A stretch of 64,000 bases of DNA from Pseudopithomyces maydicus (taxonomy: Eukaryota > Ascomycota > Dothideomycetes > Pleosporales > Didymosphaeriaceae): positions 2,666,001 to 2,730,000 of the forward strand of contig JANTUC010000004.1 of the NCBI GenBank assembly GCA_026873275.1. Direction: 5' to 3'. Shown here one piece after another: positions 1 to 11,968 of this stretch (within the stretch, counting starts at the first letter, position 1; each line of letters starts with the position of its first letter). The position numbers were made by a program, and so were the translations under genes. The notes beneath the pieces were generated by a model. It was not told where the DNA came from. It saw nothing but the letters and a program-made list of their open reading frames with translations, and searched no databases.

Positions 1-465
1 CTAGTCGAGTATGAATCGAAGCTAGCCCATTTATCTGCTCCATTTGGTTACTTAGTCGATGCCTCGCTGCGAGTCGAAGCTCGTTGTGGTAAGGTCTTTG
101 TCAGTGCCCATGAATTGGGGGAACATCGCTCCGATGAGAGAATTAAGTTGAAGTATGGAACTTTTGGTTCTGTTGAATGGAGTGGCAATGATTATCGTAA
201 TAGCAACAATATTTTATGGGACAGGAGAGGAATGTGTTTCAAAGGACAGATTCTTCGGATTCTCGTACTGTTTGTGTCATCGAAAAGACATATTGGGGTC
301 TTCGGGCTTTTGCTCACTGACGATAAGAGTGGTGAAAACGAACATGGTAACAGATGCCGCCGAGTCGGCACATTACATGTCACTAACTTCGGCGAGGATA
401 AAGAGATGGCGAATTTCATAGATTGGCTAAAGGAACAGCCAGTTGAAACGCTCACCCTCGTCTAA
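1..465 (+). CDS. C-terminal part of a HET-domain-like protein (5' end outside window)
   Basis: The frame is open from the first base to a TAA at 463-465, giving about 154 C-terminal residues. The pattern resembles the tails of fungal heterokaryon-incompatibility (HET) proteins: an APFGYLVDASL block, then a CRRVGTLHV block, then a final FIDWLKEQPVETLTLV. In HET proteins similar 'variable residue + VDASL' and 'W-L-x(n)-TLV' endings lie far downstream of the HET domain, which would be outside this window. No HET domain itself is visible, so the assignment rests on resemblance of the tail only. It could also be a relic, since the following 2.7 kb is AT-rich and gene-free. Confidence 0.35.
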   Translation, partial: LVEYESKLAHLSAPFGYLVDASLRVEARCGKVFVSAHELGEHRSDERIKLKYGTFGSVEWSGNDYRNSNNILWDRRGMCFKGQILRILVLFVSSKRHIGVFGLLLTDDKSGENEHGNRCRRVGTLHVTNFGEDKEMANFIDWLKEQPVETLTLV

Positions 466-3209
466 TCAACATGTCAGGGACACTGCACGAATTGAGTTGG
501 GGATTATATTTTCATAGTCACATAAATAAAACGACAATTCCATAATCTTCGTGCTATTTGACCCAAGTTTCAAAGCCCTCTTCTGCTGCGAATCATTCAA
601 TTATTATGGTGAAGACCTAATCAAACCACACCAACAACAGCTAATGGCTAACTAGATATAACTAATGTATCAAAAAAGTATATTGGATAAGGAATGAGTA
701 CAGTAGGATAATCGGAAGAAACGAAAATGGAGGAACATGCCAGGATGGTCGGTTCCAGCACCACGGCTGATTGTGGACACCACAAAAAGCTTAAGATGCT
801 GCCTCGATATGCACCCCACCATCTTTCCACAAAAGAAAACTCTAACAGAAAACGCCTGGCAAATATGACCTCGTATCTCTGCTTAAATACCCTTTCGCTT
901 ATCTCAAGCTCTCGCACTCGTCCATCAAGCTATCATCTCATTTCAAATAACCAAATAACCTCGATTATCCTCTTTCAGAACCTCTATCCTAACCAGGTAA
1001 ATGGCAACATATCCTCTATATGCCCAGACATACCCCCAAAGCTTTCTTCTAGGCAGCACTTTCCCCTGTAAGCCACTGGACACCTAACTTCCGGTGAACG
1101 ACCGCACGCACCCACGCCATGCCACGCACCTAGCATCTAGCAGCATATCCACCGATCGTACGCCTAACTGTATGACTCTTCTAATCACTATGCTGCCTAA
1201 AATTTAAGATTTCTTGCCAATTTCCCGCTTCTTTATGCACAGTCAAAGTGGCTGTGCACAACAGTGACACCAGTCCACTAGGCGGATTTGCTTGGCTGAC
1301 TTCTTGGGGTGGTTGGCCTGATTTTTTTAAGAAAATCTGGTGAGTTGGAAAGGTTTGATACGAGTTTTGACCTGTATGAAAATGGGTGTTAGGATTGTCT
1401 GTTTACGTATAGATGGAGGTGTGATCCAAGGGCAAAATGCGCATGGATATGTATCCACAGGCGGGGATGACTGTCCTCATATGTGTATTTACTAGCATCA
1501 AGCCATAGCTACACTCCCATTATACTCAGTTCACTATACCCACTAATTTGAGTTACCATTTAATTCCTCCAACAGATATACAGAGTCACCTTTAAATATT
1601 TGAAAGTGACGTCCAGAAGCTATTGCGGTGATTTACGCCCTTTCTATCTAATAGATATACTTTGTTCGACTTATTATAAGTCAGTTTCATACGACGGTAA
1701 CGAAAGACCAAACCACTAATATAAGTTTTAAATCTAAATTCTCTAGGAAATAAGGTCTTCTCTAAATATCTAACTACAGTTTTCATTCAAGCTTCTATCT
1801 AAATTATACACTAGATAGCATCACTTCTCCCCTCTCCCACTCTTTACTCTCTTTTCTCTCCCCTCAAAAACTAATAATTCCACTAATTAATCTTTGATAC
1901 TTTACTTCACTTTACCCTTTACACTTCACACCTTGTATATTCTATCCTATCCTACCCCTAAAGTAAGCTTAAGTTGAACTAAACAAAAATTCTTATTTAT
2001 AATAAAATAATTAATTATTTATCACTTCCCACCTCACCTCACTTTCACTTTCACTATTACCTCTTTACCTTCCCCTTCCCCTTCACCTTCACTTCCACCT
2101 AACATAACTAAGATAATAACAGCAATAACAATAATAATAATAACAATAACAACCACAGTTACTATAACTCTAACAGCCACCACAAGTACAACTACACTAA
2201 TAATAATTAAAATAATTATTCTAAGCACAACCCCAACTAAGCAAAAAAATAATAACCCTAAATTAATTACTCTATCTCTCAACGTACATTTAAAAAAAAA
2301 CCTAAAACCACGTGCTCGCCTCTAGATACATAACGGCTGCTATATCGAAAAAGAGAGACAGAGCGTATGCAGTACCGAACTAAAAATAATAACTTAGAAT
2401 TAGAAAAAAGTATATCGGTCCCCTATAGACGCGCTGGGATGGAAGGAATGGATGGATGGATGGATGGATGGATGTAGCTTGGGGGGAGGGATTGGTTCTG
2501 CTTGGTACGAAGGGAGGTGGGAGAGGGAGGGGGATGGGGGGAAGCGAGGGTGAGCATTTCGTAGACGGGCTGATAGATGGACAAGTATGTGGGTAGACAG
2601 GCAGGCAGGCAGGTAGACAGAAAACAAGCATCCCTCACACATCACATCACACGAGCACACGATGACGCCAACGCCAACGATAACAATATCACCCACGCAT
2701 CGAACCCTCTCTGAAGGAAGAAAAAAAAGTAGTAGTCCTGCCATTTACTGCCTCGGAACAAGCTAAGCTGCTTCCTCCCCCTCCTCTCCATCTCCCCCTT
2801 ATCTCTCTCTCTTCCCCCCTTCTCCCGCCCCAGTCTCGATCCCCGGCCTCGCAGAAGAAGGAACAAGGAAGAAGAAGCAGAAGAGAGAAAAGAAGTAGTA
2901 GTAGTAAAAAAAAAAAAGATTCCCATCGTTGAACTACCCCAAGATGATGTGCTCAAAATCCAGCGCAGTAACGCCCCCCTCCCGTTCGGTGCCGTGGACA
3001 AGGCTCTCTAGCTGGCCATTAGGTAAGATAGATTCGAGGCGCCTTGCACCACCTTCCCCCCTCATCCTCCTCCATTCACATACATGTTTGTCTTTCGAAC
3101 TCAAGTGCCGCCCGTAGTTTGGGATGGCCCGCCGCTGCTGTCGATGGTTGACCCTGTGTGGCTCCCAGGGGTGGGTGCGACGGCGGGCCACCTTACCGAT
3201 GCGTCGACC
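466..3209. other. Gene-free AT-rich and microsatellite region
   Basis: No convincing gene is seen on either strand. About 1590-2320 is AT-rich, with pyrimidine-rich then ATA/ACA-rich simple sequence. About 2440-2640 holds GGAT and GCAG tetranucleotide tracts. About 2760-2930 is C/T- then A/G-rich. The last few hundred bases are the likely 3' UTR and terminator side of the Rho1 gene on the minus strand. Confidence 0.6.
2447..2474. repeat. (GGAT)n microsatellite
   Basis: About six to seven copies of the tetranucleotide GGAT/ATGG are directly visible. A second short (GCAG)n tract lies near 2598-2612. Confidence 0.9.
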
Positions 3210-4099
3210 TTACAAGATCAAGCACTTGCTCTTCTTCTTCTCTTTCCGGGTGGTCAGGGCAGCGCGGGTGGCGTGCTCAAATACTTCCCGCACGCCCTCG
3301 TTTGTCTTTGCGGAGCACTCGAGGTACTTCTGGGCACCGATCTTCTTACGGACATCCTCGGCCTGTGCGTGCATTAGCGCGAATAGGGAAAGTTGACGTG
3401 TGGACTAGCACTGACCTGCTCGGGGGTAACGGGCTTCTGGGAGGTCTTGTGCAGCTCCTCAATGGTCTTGGAGTCGTTGCGAAGATCCTTCTTGCAGCCG
3501 ACGAGGATGATGGGCAGGCCCTGGCAGAAGTGCAGGACCTCGGAGATCCACTGTTTGTTGTCAGCTTTTGAGCACGAGGCAGGGCGTGGCGAGGGAGTGT
3601 ACCTTCTCCTGGACGTTGTCGAGCGAGTCGGGCGAGTCGACGGCGAAGCAGATGAGGATGACGTGCGAGTCGGGGTAGGAGAGCGGGCGCAGACGGTCGT
3701 AATCTTCCTGGCCTGCGGTATCCCAGAGGGCGAGCTCAACGTGCTTGCCGTCGACCTCTACATCGGCCACGTAGTTCTCGAAGACAGTGGGCACGTAGAC
3801 CTGCACGGGGCATGATGTCAGTGCGTGTGTAACGTTGAGCAGACGGGTGGCATGGCAGCTCGTTCGCGGTGCAGCCTGGCTGACGCAACCAGGGGCACCG
3901 GGGGTGTTTGGGGACGGCAGCGACTGACCTCGGGGAAAGTGCCCTTGGAGAAGACGCTGCAGGCATGGTCAGCGGGCGTTCGGATCGATCGCGATGGCTC
4001 GCTGGGGCGCGGGAGGCCATGGAGGACTTACATGAGCAGACAGGTCTTTCCGCAGGCACCGTCGCCGACAATGACGAGCTTGCGACGGATCTCGGCCAT
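3210..4099 (-). CDS. rho1: Rho1 family small GTPase
   Basis: Five exons on the minus strand: 4099-4032, 3956-3929, 3800-3603, 3550-3416 and 3362-3210. Together they encode exactly 193 residues, the usual length of fungal Rho1. Visible motifs are the P-loop GDGACGKT (residues 12-19), the effector loop YVPTVFENY, the switch II DTAGQE, the guanine-specificity motif CKKD, the SAK motif ECSAK, and a C-terminal polybasic stretch ending in the CAAX box CLIL. The final leucine predicts geranylgeranylation and plasma-membrane attachment. In the family, Rho1 activates beta-1,3-glucan synthase and protein kinase C and controls wall integrity and polarity. All exon junctions are in phase with GT-AG introns. 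One exon is only 28 nt, and the start ATG is followed directly by the conserved AEIRRKLVIVGDG block. Assignment is secure. Confidence 0.96.
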
Positions 4100-5838
4100 G
4101 GTGTGTGGTTTGTGGGGAGTGGGAGTGGTCGGGAGGCGGATGGATGGCGGGTCTGGGGGTGGTGGTGGGTGTTAAGAGGTGTGGAAGTGAAGAGTGCTGG
4201 AGCGGTGATGGAGAAGGCAGATGCACCTGCTTCAGGACGTGTGGTCAGTGCACGCAGTTGATTTAGCACAGCCGCGTGGCTGGTGCGGATGCGATTGGCT
4301 GGCCGGCTGGGGCTGCAGCGGGCGAGCGAGCAGGTAGAGGCGGCGGGAAGAGAGCCGGGGGCGTCGAGGGGGTGAGCAGAGCACTTGTTTGAGGGCCAAA
4401 CTGCTGTCTGTTGTTGCGTTTGGGGTGCAGGCGCAGATAAAGGGCTCTGGTTGGCGCGGCGTTGCTAGCAGTCACGGGGGGCGACGGTGCCAGGCATGCC
4501 CAGGTGCACAGGTGGGCCAGTTGCCATGGCCGCGATAGAGCCACCTCGTGACGTGCTCTTCACAGCGCAGCCCGCCGCCCGACCAGCTCGAGATGGACAG
4601 TCGACCCGTGGGCATCCAGCGCCAGTCCGGTCCACCGCGCTCGCTGCACACCTGCGCAGTACATACGACGTACTGACGACGCTCCGCCCGCGCCGTCGCT
4701 CCACCGAGGCCGCGCGGTGGCGTTCGTCCACCCAACGGGCGCTGGATAAGCACAGCTCGTGGTTTCAGCACCAGCCTGTCATCCCATTCGCCCGCCCGCC
4801 CCCCGACCGCCTGTCGAGAGCCTTCACGCGCTGCCACGACTGACGGCCTGGCTTCCGCGCCCGCAGGCAGACGCCCACTTCAGCTGCCAGCGTCACTGAT
4901 TGTCCGAAGCCACCCACGCTCCGCCCCCTATCGACTCTCCAGATGCGGGGTCTCTAGCCTGGCCTCACCCGTGCCTGTTGCTTGGCGCGCCTCACCGCTG
5001 TCTTGACCACAGAGTCAGAGACACATCCCGTCGAACCTGGGCGTCTCTCGCACTGCCTTGCCTGCTCGACGCCTGCCAGTGTGCCTCTTCCGGCATGACA
5101 TCAGCGCCTAGCACCCTTCAAGCGCGTTTCAACCGTCGCTGTCGCCCTAGCCGCATCTGCCGTAGCGCTTCTATCTGCCATATGCATGTCTGCTGCTCTA
5201 TCGTCTGGGGGACCTTGATATTGCCGTTGCACTCCCTCCGCCGGTGGGTAGCATCGCCTGCGTCGACTCTCCTCTCCATCTACCGGCACAAGAGATGTGA
5301 TTCGTACAGCACTAGACCATCCATCCGCGCGTCCGTTATCGAGCTGTGGCGGTGAAGTTGATGGCTAATCTGGTAACCGATAGACCCTCCCTCCCTCCCT
5401 TCAGCACTGCTCGTCCCCTGTCCGAGCAGAAGTGTAACTACAACACCTTTGCCATTAGTAGCAATCTGTAGTCGTAGCCAACGCCTCTGCCCACTGCATC
5501 AGAGAGCTGGAACCTGTGGCCTAGCACAAATGCCCATGTGGTGCACTGTGCACGGGCCATCCAATTGCACGTGCAATACCATTGTAGGAAGGCAAGTCTC
5601 ACAGTCAGCCGTGTACCACCTCATTTAGGCACCACCTACGTATGTACCTAGTCACACCTTTGATCCCGATTCTACTTGCGACTCTATCCGTGACTCTGTC
5701 CGCGACTCTGTCCGCGTCTCTATCCGCGACTCTGCTCGCTACGTCGTAACCATCACTGCCCTGATGACTGCCAAAGAACCAACTGTGACATGTCCCTAGT
5801 TCTGATATCGTGTCCTGTGTTCTAACGAATCCGTCCAG
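4100..5838. other. Intergenic region upstream of rho1
   Basis: This 1.7-kb stretch separates two divergent genes and carries no recognisable coding sequence. The first few hundred bases are probably the rho1 5' leader and promoter. GC-rich open frames here have no conserved features. It contains a 12-bp tandem repeat at 5678-5739. Confidence 0.5.
5678..5739. repeat. 12-bp tandem repeat, unit like CGACTCTGTCCG
   Basis: About five imperfect copies of a 12-base unit (CGACTCT[GA]TCCG) run head to tail about 100 bases upstream of the start of the next plus-strand gene. The unit length is a multiple of three, but no coding frame passes through it convincingly. Confidence 0.75.
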
Positions 5839-6632
5839 ATGACACAGTATACAGAGGCCGGCACCGAATCATTCGATGTTGAAGTAATAAACCCGGACAA
5901 CAACAGCTCTGTCCACGAGCTTGACTGCGCACCAACTCAACCAACTCAACCAGCACAAGCAACAGAAGCCGCCACTCCAAATACCCAAACAGGATTCTTC
6001 CCCTTCCTAAAACTCCCCAGAGAGCTGCGCGACCAGATATATCACCATTCCGTAGTCTGCCACAGCCCCATCTCCATCGAGCGCTCCACCGAGCACAACT
6101 TCAAACACCAAACCCCCCAGAAACCATATCCATCCCACTAGCCCGCGTCTGCAAACAAGTCCACACCGAAGTCATCCCCCTACTCTATTCAAAAAACACC
6201 TTCTCTTTCTACTCCGACAACTACATGTACGACTTCATTACCCATTTCGCGCCCCATACCAACCTAATCAGCTGTCTCATCGTCGCCCGTGTCGAATCCT
6301 GGAACGAGAATAATCGTACCAAATTCCGGATCGATGAAATCATCGCCAACTTAAGTTGTCTGCTTCCGCTGAAGAACCTGAAATCGCTGCAGCTAACCGC
6401 GCTATTTGAAATGAACCGGGAAGACGCCTTGCCTATGTTTGCCAATGGGATACGGGGGTGGGCTGAGGCAGTTGGCGCGCGGGCGGGCGATAGGTATAAG
6501 GCGTTGGATGTCATCAGGGGGAGTGCCGTGTTGGCGACGCGGCTGGGAGAGGATGAGCATTTGGAGAGCTGCTATCTGATTGACGCGCTTAAGGATGAGG
6601 AGCTTGAGGAGGAATTGAGGAGGTTGTTGTGA
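5839..6632 (+). CDS. F-box/2EXR-like hypothetical protein, frame broken in a C run
   Basis: The ATG at 5839 opens a frame with FFPFLKLPRELRDQIYHHSV, the F-box-like 'LPxELRxxIY' start of a large family of uncharacterised fungal proteins. The frame stops early at 6141. The continuation (IPLARVCKQVHTEVIPLLYS..., 'RVCKQVHTE' being the second hallmark of the family) lies in the -1 frame and runs to the TGA at 6630-6632. The switch falls exactly in a C6 tract at 6113-6118, where one additional C would give a continuous protein of about 264 residues. The C-terminus is acidic and leucine-rich. I read it as one gene with an apparent 1-nt deletion, either an assembly error or a true lesion. Function unknown; F-box-like proteins often recruit substrates to SCF ligases, but that is not shown here. 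Confidence 0.6.
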
Positions 6633-7325
6633 GGTGGTTGTTGGGCTGGCGAGGTGTTGGCTTGGTTTGTGGGGAGAAGGGCTGGAGATGAGGGCTATTA
6701 GGATACTCATCCTTTTGGTTTAGCAGGGTGGTTGATGGCTTCAGATGGGCTGGTCTTGAGCCCAGCATATCAGTGGATAATAATTCGATTGTATGGGTAT
6801 CTACTTATATCTCAAAATATTGAATACTCCATAAAGGGGGTCCAGCAAGTATCAAACACTCTACAAAGGGGATCCAGCAAGTATCAAACATTCTACAAAG
6901 GGGATCCAGCACTACGTAGAGAAGTCCTAGGGCGGGTGATCATTAGAACACCTATCCTTTTAATTTGGTAGAGTGCACGGTTAAGGAGTCAGCACAACAT
7001 AAACGACAATTTAATTGTACAATGATCCCCTGATACGATAAAGTATCTATTGGATCCGTAAAGGGGAACCAGCACTGGCGCCTGGGAAGGGATTAGTCAA
7101 AGTGGTTCCATAGCGTTCCAAGGCTCCGGGGCGCGCACGTGCCACCGCGGCGGCGGGGCGGAGGTAAGGACGACCCATTACCTCACCCACGCTTGTAAAG
7201 GTGCGGTGCCACTGTTGACTTTACGACGCACCCGCGGGCACCTTTTCACTATCGTTATAAAAAAAAAGAGCCTTTCCCGGCCCCGCTTCCCCACACTCGT
7301 CTGGATTTGGTGCGAGCAGCACATC
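6633..7325. other. Intergenic region with degenerate repeats
   Basis: No gene is seen. The stretch contains two diverged copies of a dispersed sequence plus a 32-bp tandem repeat (see the repeat entry). The last 200 bases are GC-rich and contain a TATA-like ATAAAAAAA near 7256-7266, which probably belongs to the promoter of the Ufd2 gene. Confidence 0.5.
6833..6912. repeat. 32-bp tandem repeat within a degenerate duplicated unit
   Basis: The unit AAAGGGGATCCAGCAAGTAT plus a further 12 bases occurs about 2.5 times in tandem at 6833-6912. A diverged copy of the same core (AAAGGGGAACCAGCACTGG) lies at about 7059-7078. The flanks are also duplicated: 'ATCCTTTTGGTTTAGCAGGG' near 6707 resembles 'ATCCTTTTAATTTGGTAGAG' near 6954. 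A related AAAAGGGATCAGCACTACG occurs at about 31989. This looks like a decayed dispersed repeat rather than a coding element. Confidence 0.7.
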
Positions 7326-10300
7326 ATGGCTGACGAAAACCCCCGCCTAGCGACACGCCCATGCCTGATGCCATGTCCGACGCGGATAAGGTGAGGAGAG
7401 CTCCTGCAAAGAAATTCTGATATACCGCTGACGACGCCTAGATACGCGCAAAACGGCTTGCAAAGCTTGGAGGTCCATCTTCTGCGAGCTCGTCTCCAAA
7501 TCCCTCCGCAGCGTCACCCGCAACTCCCGCCCCCAGCAGCTCGACGCCGCAGTCAACACCGAAGCCGTCGACCCCTGCCCCACAGCCCGCCACCGCCTCG
7601 AATCCATTCTCACAGCTCGGAATTAAGACAGCCGGAGCATCTTCGTCCGCCCCAAAGATCAATATAAAATCTAAACCCGCGGAATCCTCGCCTGCGCGCA
7701 GCGCCACGCCAAAGAGCCAAGATGTTAGCCTAGAGGCATGGACGGACCGTACCATCGGCCAGGTATTCCGGATAACACTTGATCCTGAGCGTACCAAGGA
7801 TGCACATGGCCATCGGTTGTGCTTCGTGTCAGGCGTGCGACAGGATCTCGAGGATGGGAGTAGCCCGCTTCGCTTCACGCCGGAGCTGCTGGACAGCGCT
7901 ATCATCGAGTCAGCACAGAGCAAGACCGAGGGCAAGGCATTGGACTATCTCCTAGGATGCTGGAAGCGCATCTCTAGATTACTCCGTGGTATGACTAACC
8001 GTGAAGATCCCAAATACGGCGTAGCTCAAGAGACCCGCCGGTTATGCTTCAACTACTGCGTCTTCGCGGCCACGATGCCCGACGTCATGTTTAACGAAGA
8101 GCCTCACGAGAGTAACCCACTTGCCGAACATCTCCTCGTGGACCCGGAAAATGACCGTGGCATCTGCCATGACTTCTTGAGCGAAGCCGTCTCGCGATTC
8201 GAAGATGATGACAGCGTGAAAGAGCTACTGGTCGGAGCTGTGGAGGAGCTCAGCCGACGGTTATCCAAAATGACAATGAATGATGACTATCGACCCTACA
8301 TGCAGGCCATGCGCAACTTCGTTCGCTATCAGCCTTTGCTCGTTGCCATGGCACAGTCCGACTTCTTCCTACCAGCCGAAATAGAGGCTCCGCATATCGA
8401 GAGGATTAGCCTTCTCGGACCTTTCTTCAGCATCTCGCCCCTACAAGTCGAAGTGGCCATGAATTATTTCTCTAGCCACTCAACGCGAGACAAGGGCTAT
8501 ATTAACAATTCCCAGCGTTCACTGCGATTAGCATTGCAAACACATCAGGATGAGCTGTTCGACATCGCCAATTGCTTCATCAAAACCAAAGAGTCTCGCG
8601 AGAAGATTCTCGACTGGTTTGCTCTCGTTGTAAACAAGAACCACAAGCGTCGCGCAATGCGCGGTGATCCGAAGCTTACAGCCTCAGATGCTTTCATGGT
8701 GAACGTAACGGTCGTCCTTGATCGCCTGTGTGAGCCTTTTATGGATGCAACCTTCTCCAAGGTGGATAGGATTGATGTCAATTACCTCCGTCGATCGCCT
8801 CGCGTCGAGATCAAGGATGAAACCAAGATCAACGCCGACCAGAACGAATCTGATGCGTTTTACGAGACAAGAGTCGAAGGAATCAACAACTTCATTACCG
8901 AGATATTCTTCCTCACTGCGGCAGCGCACCATTATGGCTTGGAAGCGGCAAATGCCAGGCTTTCTGAGTTGCAGAAGGACATGAAATACCTGGAAAAACA
9001 GCTTGCACAGATGGAGACCGAGCGTCACAAATACATCTCCAATCCCATGAACCTCGCGGTCTTCGATGCTCACGTTAAGAAAGTAAAAGATCGGATCGCT
9101 AAGGGCCACTGTATCTGTTTCGCGACCCAGGGCGTGTTGCTGGATGAAACATTGCAAGCTCGGTCTATGCAGTTCATGCGGTACGTTATTGTCTGGATGC
9201 TCCGCTTGGTTTCGCCTGGAACAAAATTCCCCCAAGGCACCCTTGAACTACCATTACCAAAAGAACAATCAGATGTATGGAAGAGCTTGCCAGAATACTT
9301 CATCGAGGATATTGGCGACAACTTCAAATACATCACGCGTTACATGCCGCACATCATCACTTCCACACAGTGCGAAGAGTTGATGGTGTATTGTGTGACC
9401 TTCCTACGGAATTCCGAGTACATTCGCAACCCTGGGCTCAAATCCTCTCTTGTCCGGATTCTTTTCAACGGCGTATACCCAGTCCCCGGTCGGACGAAGG
9501 GTGTGCTCGGAGACGCCTTGTTTGCACATAAATTTGCTACCCGGCACTTACTACACGCGTTGATGAAGTTCTTCTCGGAATGCGAACGGGACTACCAGAA
9601 GCTCTCCATCCGGTACGAGATATTCCAGGTGATTAAGTGCATATGGCCTAATTCTACCTACCGCGAGAACCTTGCCACGGAAGCCCAGGTGAATCTGGAC
9701 TTCTTCGTGCAGTTTGTCAACCTGCTGCTCAATGATGTGACCTACGTTCTTGACGAGTCTTTCACTGCTTTCACGCAGATCCACGATTTGACGAATGAAC
9801 TCAAAGATCCGATGGCAGAAGGAGGGGATGCAACCGCTCGACAAGAGAAAGAGGACAAGCTTGCAGACATCAAAGGTACGTGTCCTTGGGCTGTGTAACG
9901 TTGTCAATAGCTAACATGTGGCAACAGACAAGGCCAAGAACTACATGATGCTCACTAATGAGACAGTCGCGATGCTGAAGCTTTTCACCGAAACGCTCAG
10001 CGACTCTTTTACGAAGAAGGAAGTTGTCGTTCGTCTTGCTCACATGCTTGACTACAATCTTGCCCTTCTAGTCGGCCCTCAGAAGTCCAAGCTCAAGGTC
10101 GAGAACATGCAAGAGTATGGCTGGAACCCGAAGGCCATGCTTGCTGATATTGCCGACGTTTACCTCAACCTTCAAGAAAAGAAGACGTTCATAGACGCAG
10201 TCGCCACAGATGAGCGCTCATACCGATCTGAGTACTGGGAGACTGCGAGGAACATCCTCACTCGTTTTGCTCTCAAGTCTCCCGAGCAATTGAACGAGTG

Positions 10301-10658
10301 GGAGAAACTTGGCGCCACAATCATGCAGACCAAAACGGAAATGCAAGCTGAGGATGAGGATCTCGGGGAGATTCCCGACGAGTACATGGATCCTTTGCTG
10401 GCGACCCTCATGGAAGATCCGGTCATTCTGCCGCGGAGTCGACAGACGGTGGATCGCGATACCGTTCGCGGCATGCTGCTAAGCGACGCAATCGATCCGT
10501 TCAATCGTACGCCTTTGACTATCGACGAAGTGATACCGAACGATACGCTCAGGGAGGAGATCCAGGCGTGGAAGGCTGCCCGGTTGGCGGAGAAGCGGGC
10601 GGAGCGCGCTGCCACCGTCAGCGGTACCGATGCGTCCGCGATGGATGAGTCGCAGTAA
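7326..10658 (+). CDS. ufd2: Ubiquitin conjugation factor E4 (Ufd2), U-box protein
   Basis: Three exons: 7361 (or 7326)-7390, 7442-9875 and 9928-10658. From the ATG at 7361 they encode about 1064 residues, the normal Ufd2 length. The Ser/Pro/Ala-rich N-terminal segment is followed by the long helical Ufd2 core. The C-terminal U-box (roughly residues 975-1045) shows YMDPLLATLMEDPVILP and the DPFNRTPL motif. Ufd2 is an E4/E3 that extends ubiquitin chains on substrates held by Cdc48 in protein quality control and ER-associated degradation. An upstream ATG at 7326 starts MADENP and falls out of frame at a C5 run (7340-7344). One extra C there would join it in frame (PPSDTPMPDAM...), which matches the usual acidic Ufd2 start, so the true start may be 7326. 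Assignment is secure; only the start is uncertain. Confidence 0.95.
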
Positions 10659-11135
10659 GGGTTGCTTGCATTGATTTTGAAATGTTTGTACGGCATTTGA
10701 GTCGCATTCATTGAAGGCGTTAGGGCGCTTGTATCAGACACATGGACAAGGCGTGCCCGATGTAGAGGGTGCGTGTCTTTCAACATGGTCGTAGCAGGAT
10801 TCGATGGTATGATAGAATGGGCAGAGTTGTAGGCTTTGCCCGTATCACTGATTCATTTAATATGAATCAAGGGACGGATGGTCAGCATAGTCTTTGCATT
10901 CAAGTGAACAGGATCGTTAGTGCCTAAGCTGTATGTAGGAACATTCCCATAATAACATGCTGTCATGCAGCATTTGGCTTACGAATGCTTGCTCCAATGC
11001 TGCTTAACAAGATTCATTTCGTGCCCCATGTCCTGATCAGCTCCAAAAGAACCGTTTTTTATTTTTTGAAATCATTACACCGCCTGCTACTCAAACATTG
11101 CTATACATAATTATACAATGCGTCCCTAATACCCC
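10659..11135. other. Convergent 3' intergenic region
   Basis: About 480 bases lie between the ufd2 stop and the stop of the convergent Aim19-like gene. The sequence is AT-leaning with T-rich tracts (for example near 11055), consistent with two 3' UTRs. No gene seen. Confidence 0.5.
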
Positions 11136-11643
11136 CTACTCATCGGCTTCTTCTCTCCTGCCAAACACGTACGCCAGTCCGCAACCAGCAACGTTAACAG
11201 CGCATAGCCCAAGCGATGCGCCACGGACGATACCCCGTGCACCAAACTTCTGCTTCAATTGCTAGAGCACACGATTAGTGAGACTTCCGTAATCCCCCAG
11301 GGATAACCATACATGTTTTCTCCGCATGGCCAGCAGAGCATACAACCCACTCCACGCCGCAGTGATGCCTGCCGAGTCCTTCTTGTACCCGGAGAGATTG
11401 AGGTAACTCGAAAAGAGCAAGATGGGCGGGAACATCATCGGGAGGCCTTGCCACGGACGAGCATGCTGGGCTGTTACCAGCGTGGCGAGCAGGGTCGGCG
11501 GCACGGAGTTCTCTGCAGAGTGTGAACAGTGGTGCACGTGAGGGCCACCACGAGGTGGGCAGTCAAGTGATGGGAGCGTGTGACGTACCTCCCCAATTGC
11601 GCAGGGACCGGAGGACGCCCTCTTTAGCTTCCTTGTCTGCCAT
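11136..11643 (-). CDS. Small membrane protein, Aim19-like (mitochondrial)
   Basis: Three exons on the minus strand: 11643-11589, 11512-11313 and 11261-11136. All are in phase and give 126 residues. After MADKEAKEGVLRSLRNWGEN come hydrophobic segments including GLPMMFPPILLFSSYLNLSG and AGITAAWSGLYALLAMRRK. A final block contains KFGARGIVRGASLGLCAVN and AYVFGRRE. This pattern, with 3-4 short hydrophobic helices separated by small basic loops, fits the fungal Aim19 family ('altered inheritance of mitochondria'). The molecular role of that family is not established. The gene is divergent from the J-protein gene, with 325 bases between start codons, so the two may share a promoter. Splice sites are canonical (GTACGT and GTATGG donors). 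The family name is from memory of its pattern; the gene structure is well supported. Confidence 0.75.
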
Positions 11644-11968
11644 TTCAGCTGTGCGAATTCGATGTCTGGGGTCGGAATCCGTGATATGCGTTCGGGAGCT
11701 GGGCGTGCCTGAGATGTACTGCATGACGTTCGAGGGTTTGGTCCGTGCCCAGGGTTTTCCGTCTAGCACCGCTGCGGTTGAGGCCAGACCACGGTTCACA
11801 TCGCAACCCCTCTACGTACACACACATATACCGACATAAACACTCGCCGTCTCAACCCCGACTTGCACCCCCACACCCCCGACTTCCACCTCCCACGCGC
11901 TTCCCCCCGCGTATACGTCCACACTCGCCTGCCCCGTCGTCGCCCGCCACGGCCTGCCTCGCACGGCC
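11644..11968. promoter_or_regulatory. Shared divergent promoter, Aim19-like / J-protein genes
   Basis: The two start codons face away from each other with 325 bases between them. The half nearest the J-protein start is C-rich with ACACACAC runs, typical of pyrimidine-rich fungal 5' leaders. No specific factor site was identified. Confidence 0.5.

Noticed and set aside
4487..5355. Long plus-strand open frames upstream of rho1
   Set aside because: Arg/Ser/Pro-rich, GC-driven, no conserved motif and no splice-consistent extension.
6052..6120. Intron explaining the F-box-like frame switch
   Set aside because: GTAGTC...CCCCAG is 69 bases, so removal does not change frame; the conserved texture also runs through it.
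6833..6912. Tandem repeat as a CRISPR-like array
   Set aside because: Units are directly adjacent with no unique spacers, and the genome is eukaryotic.
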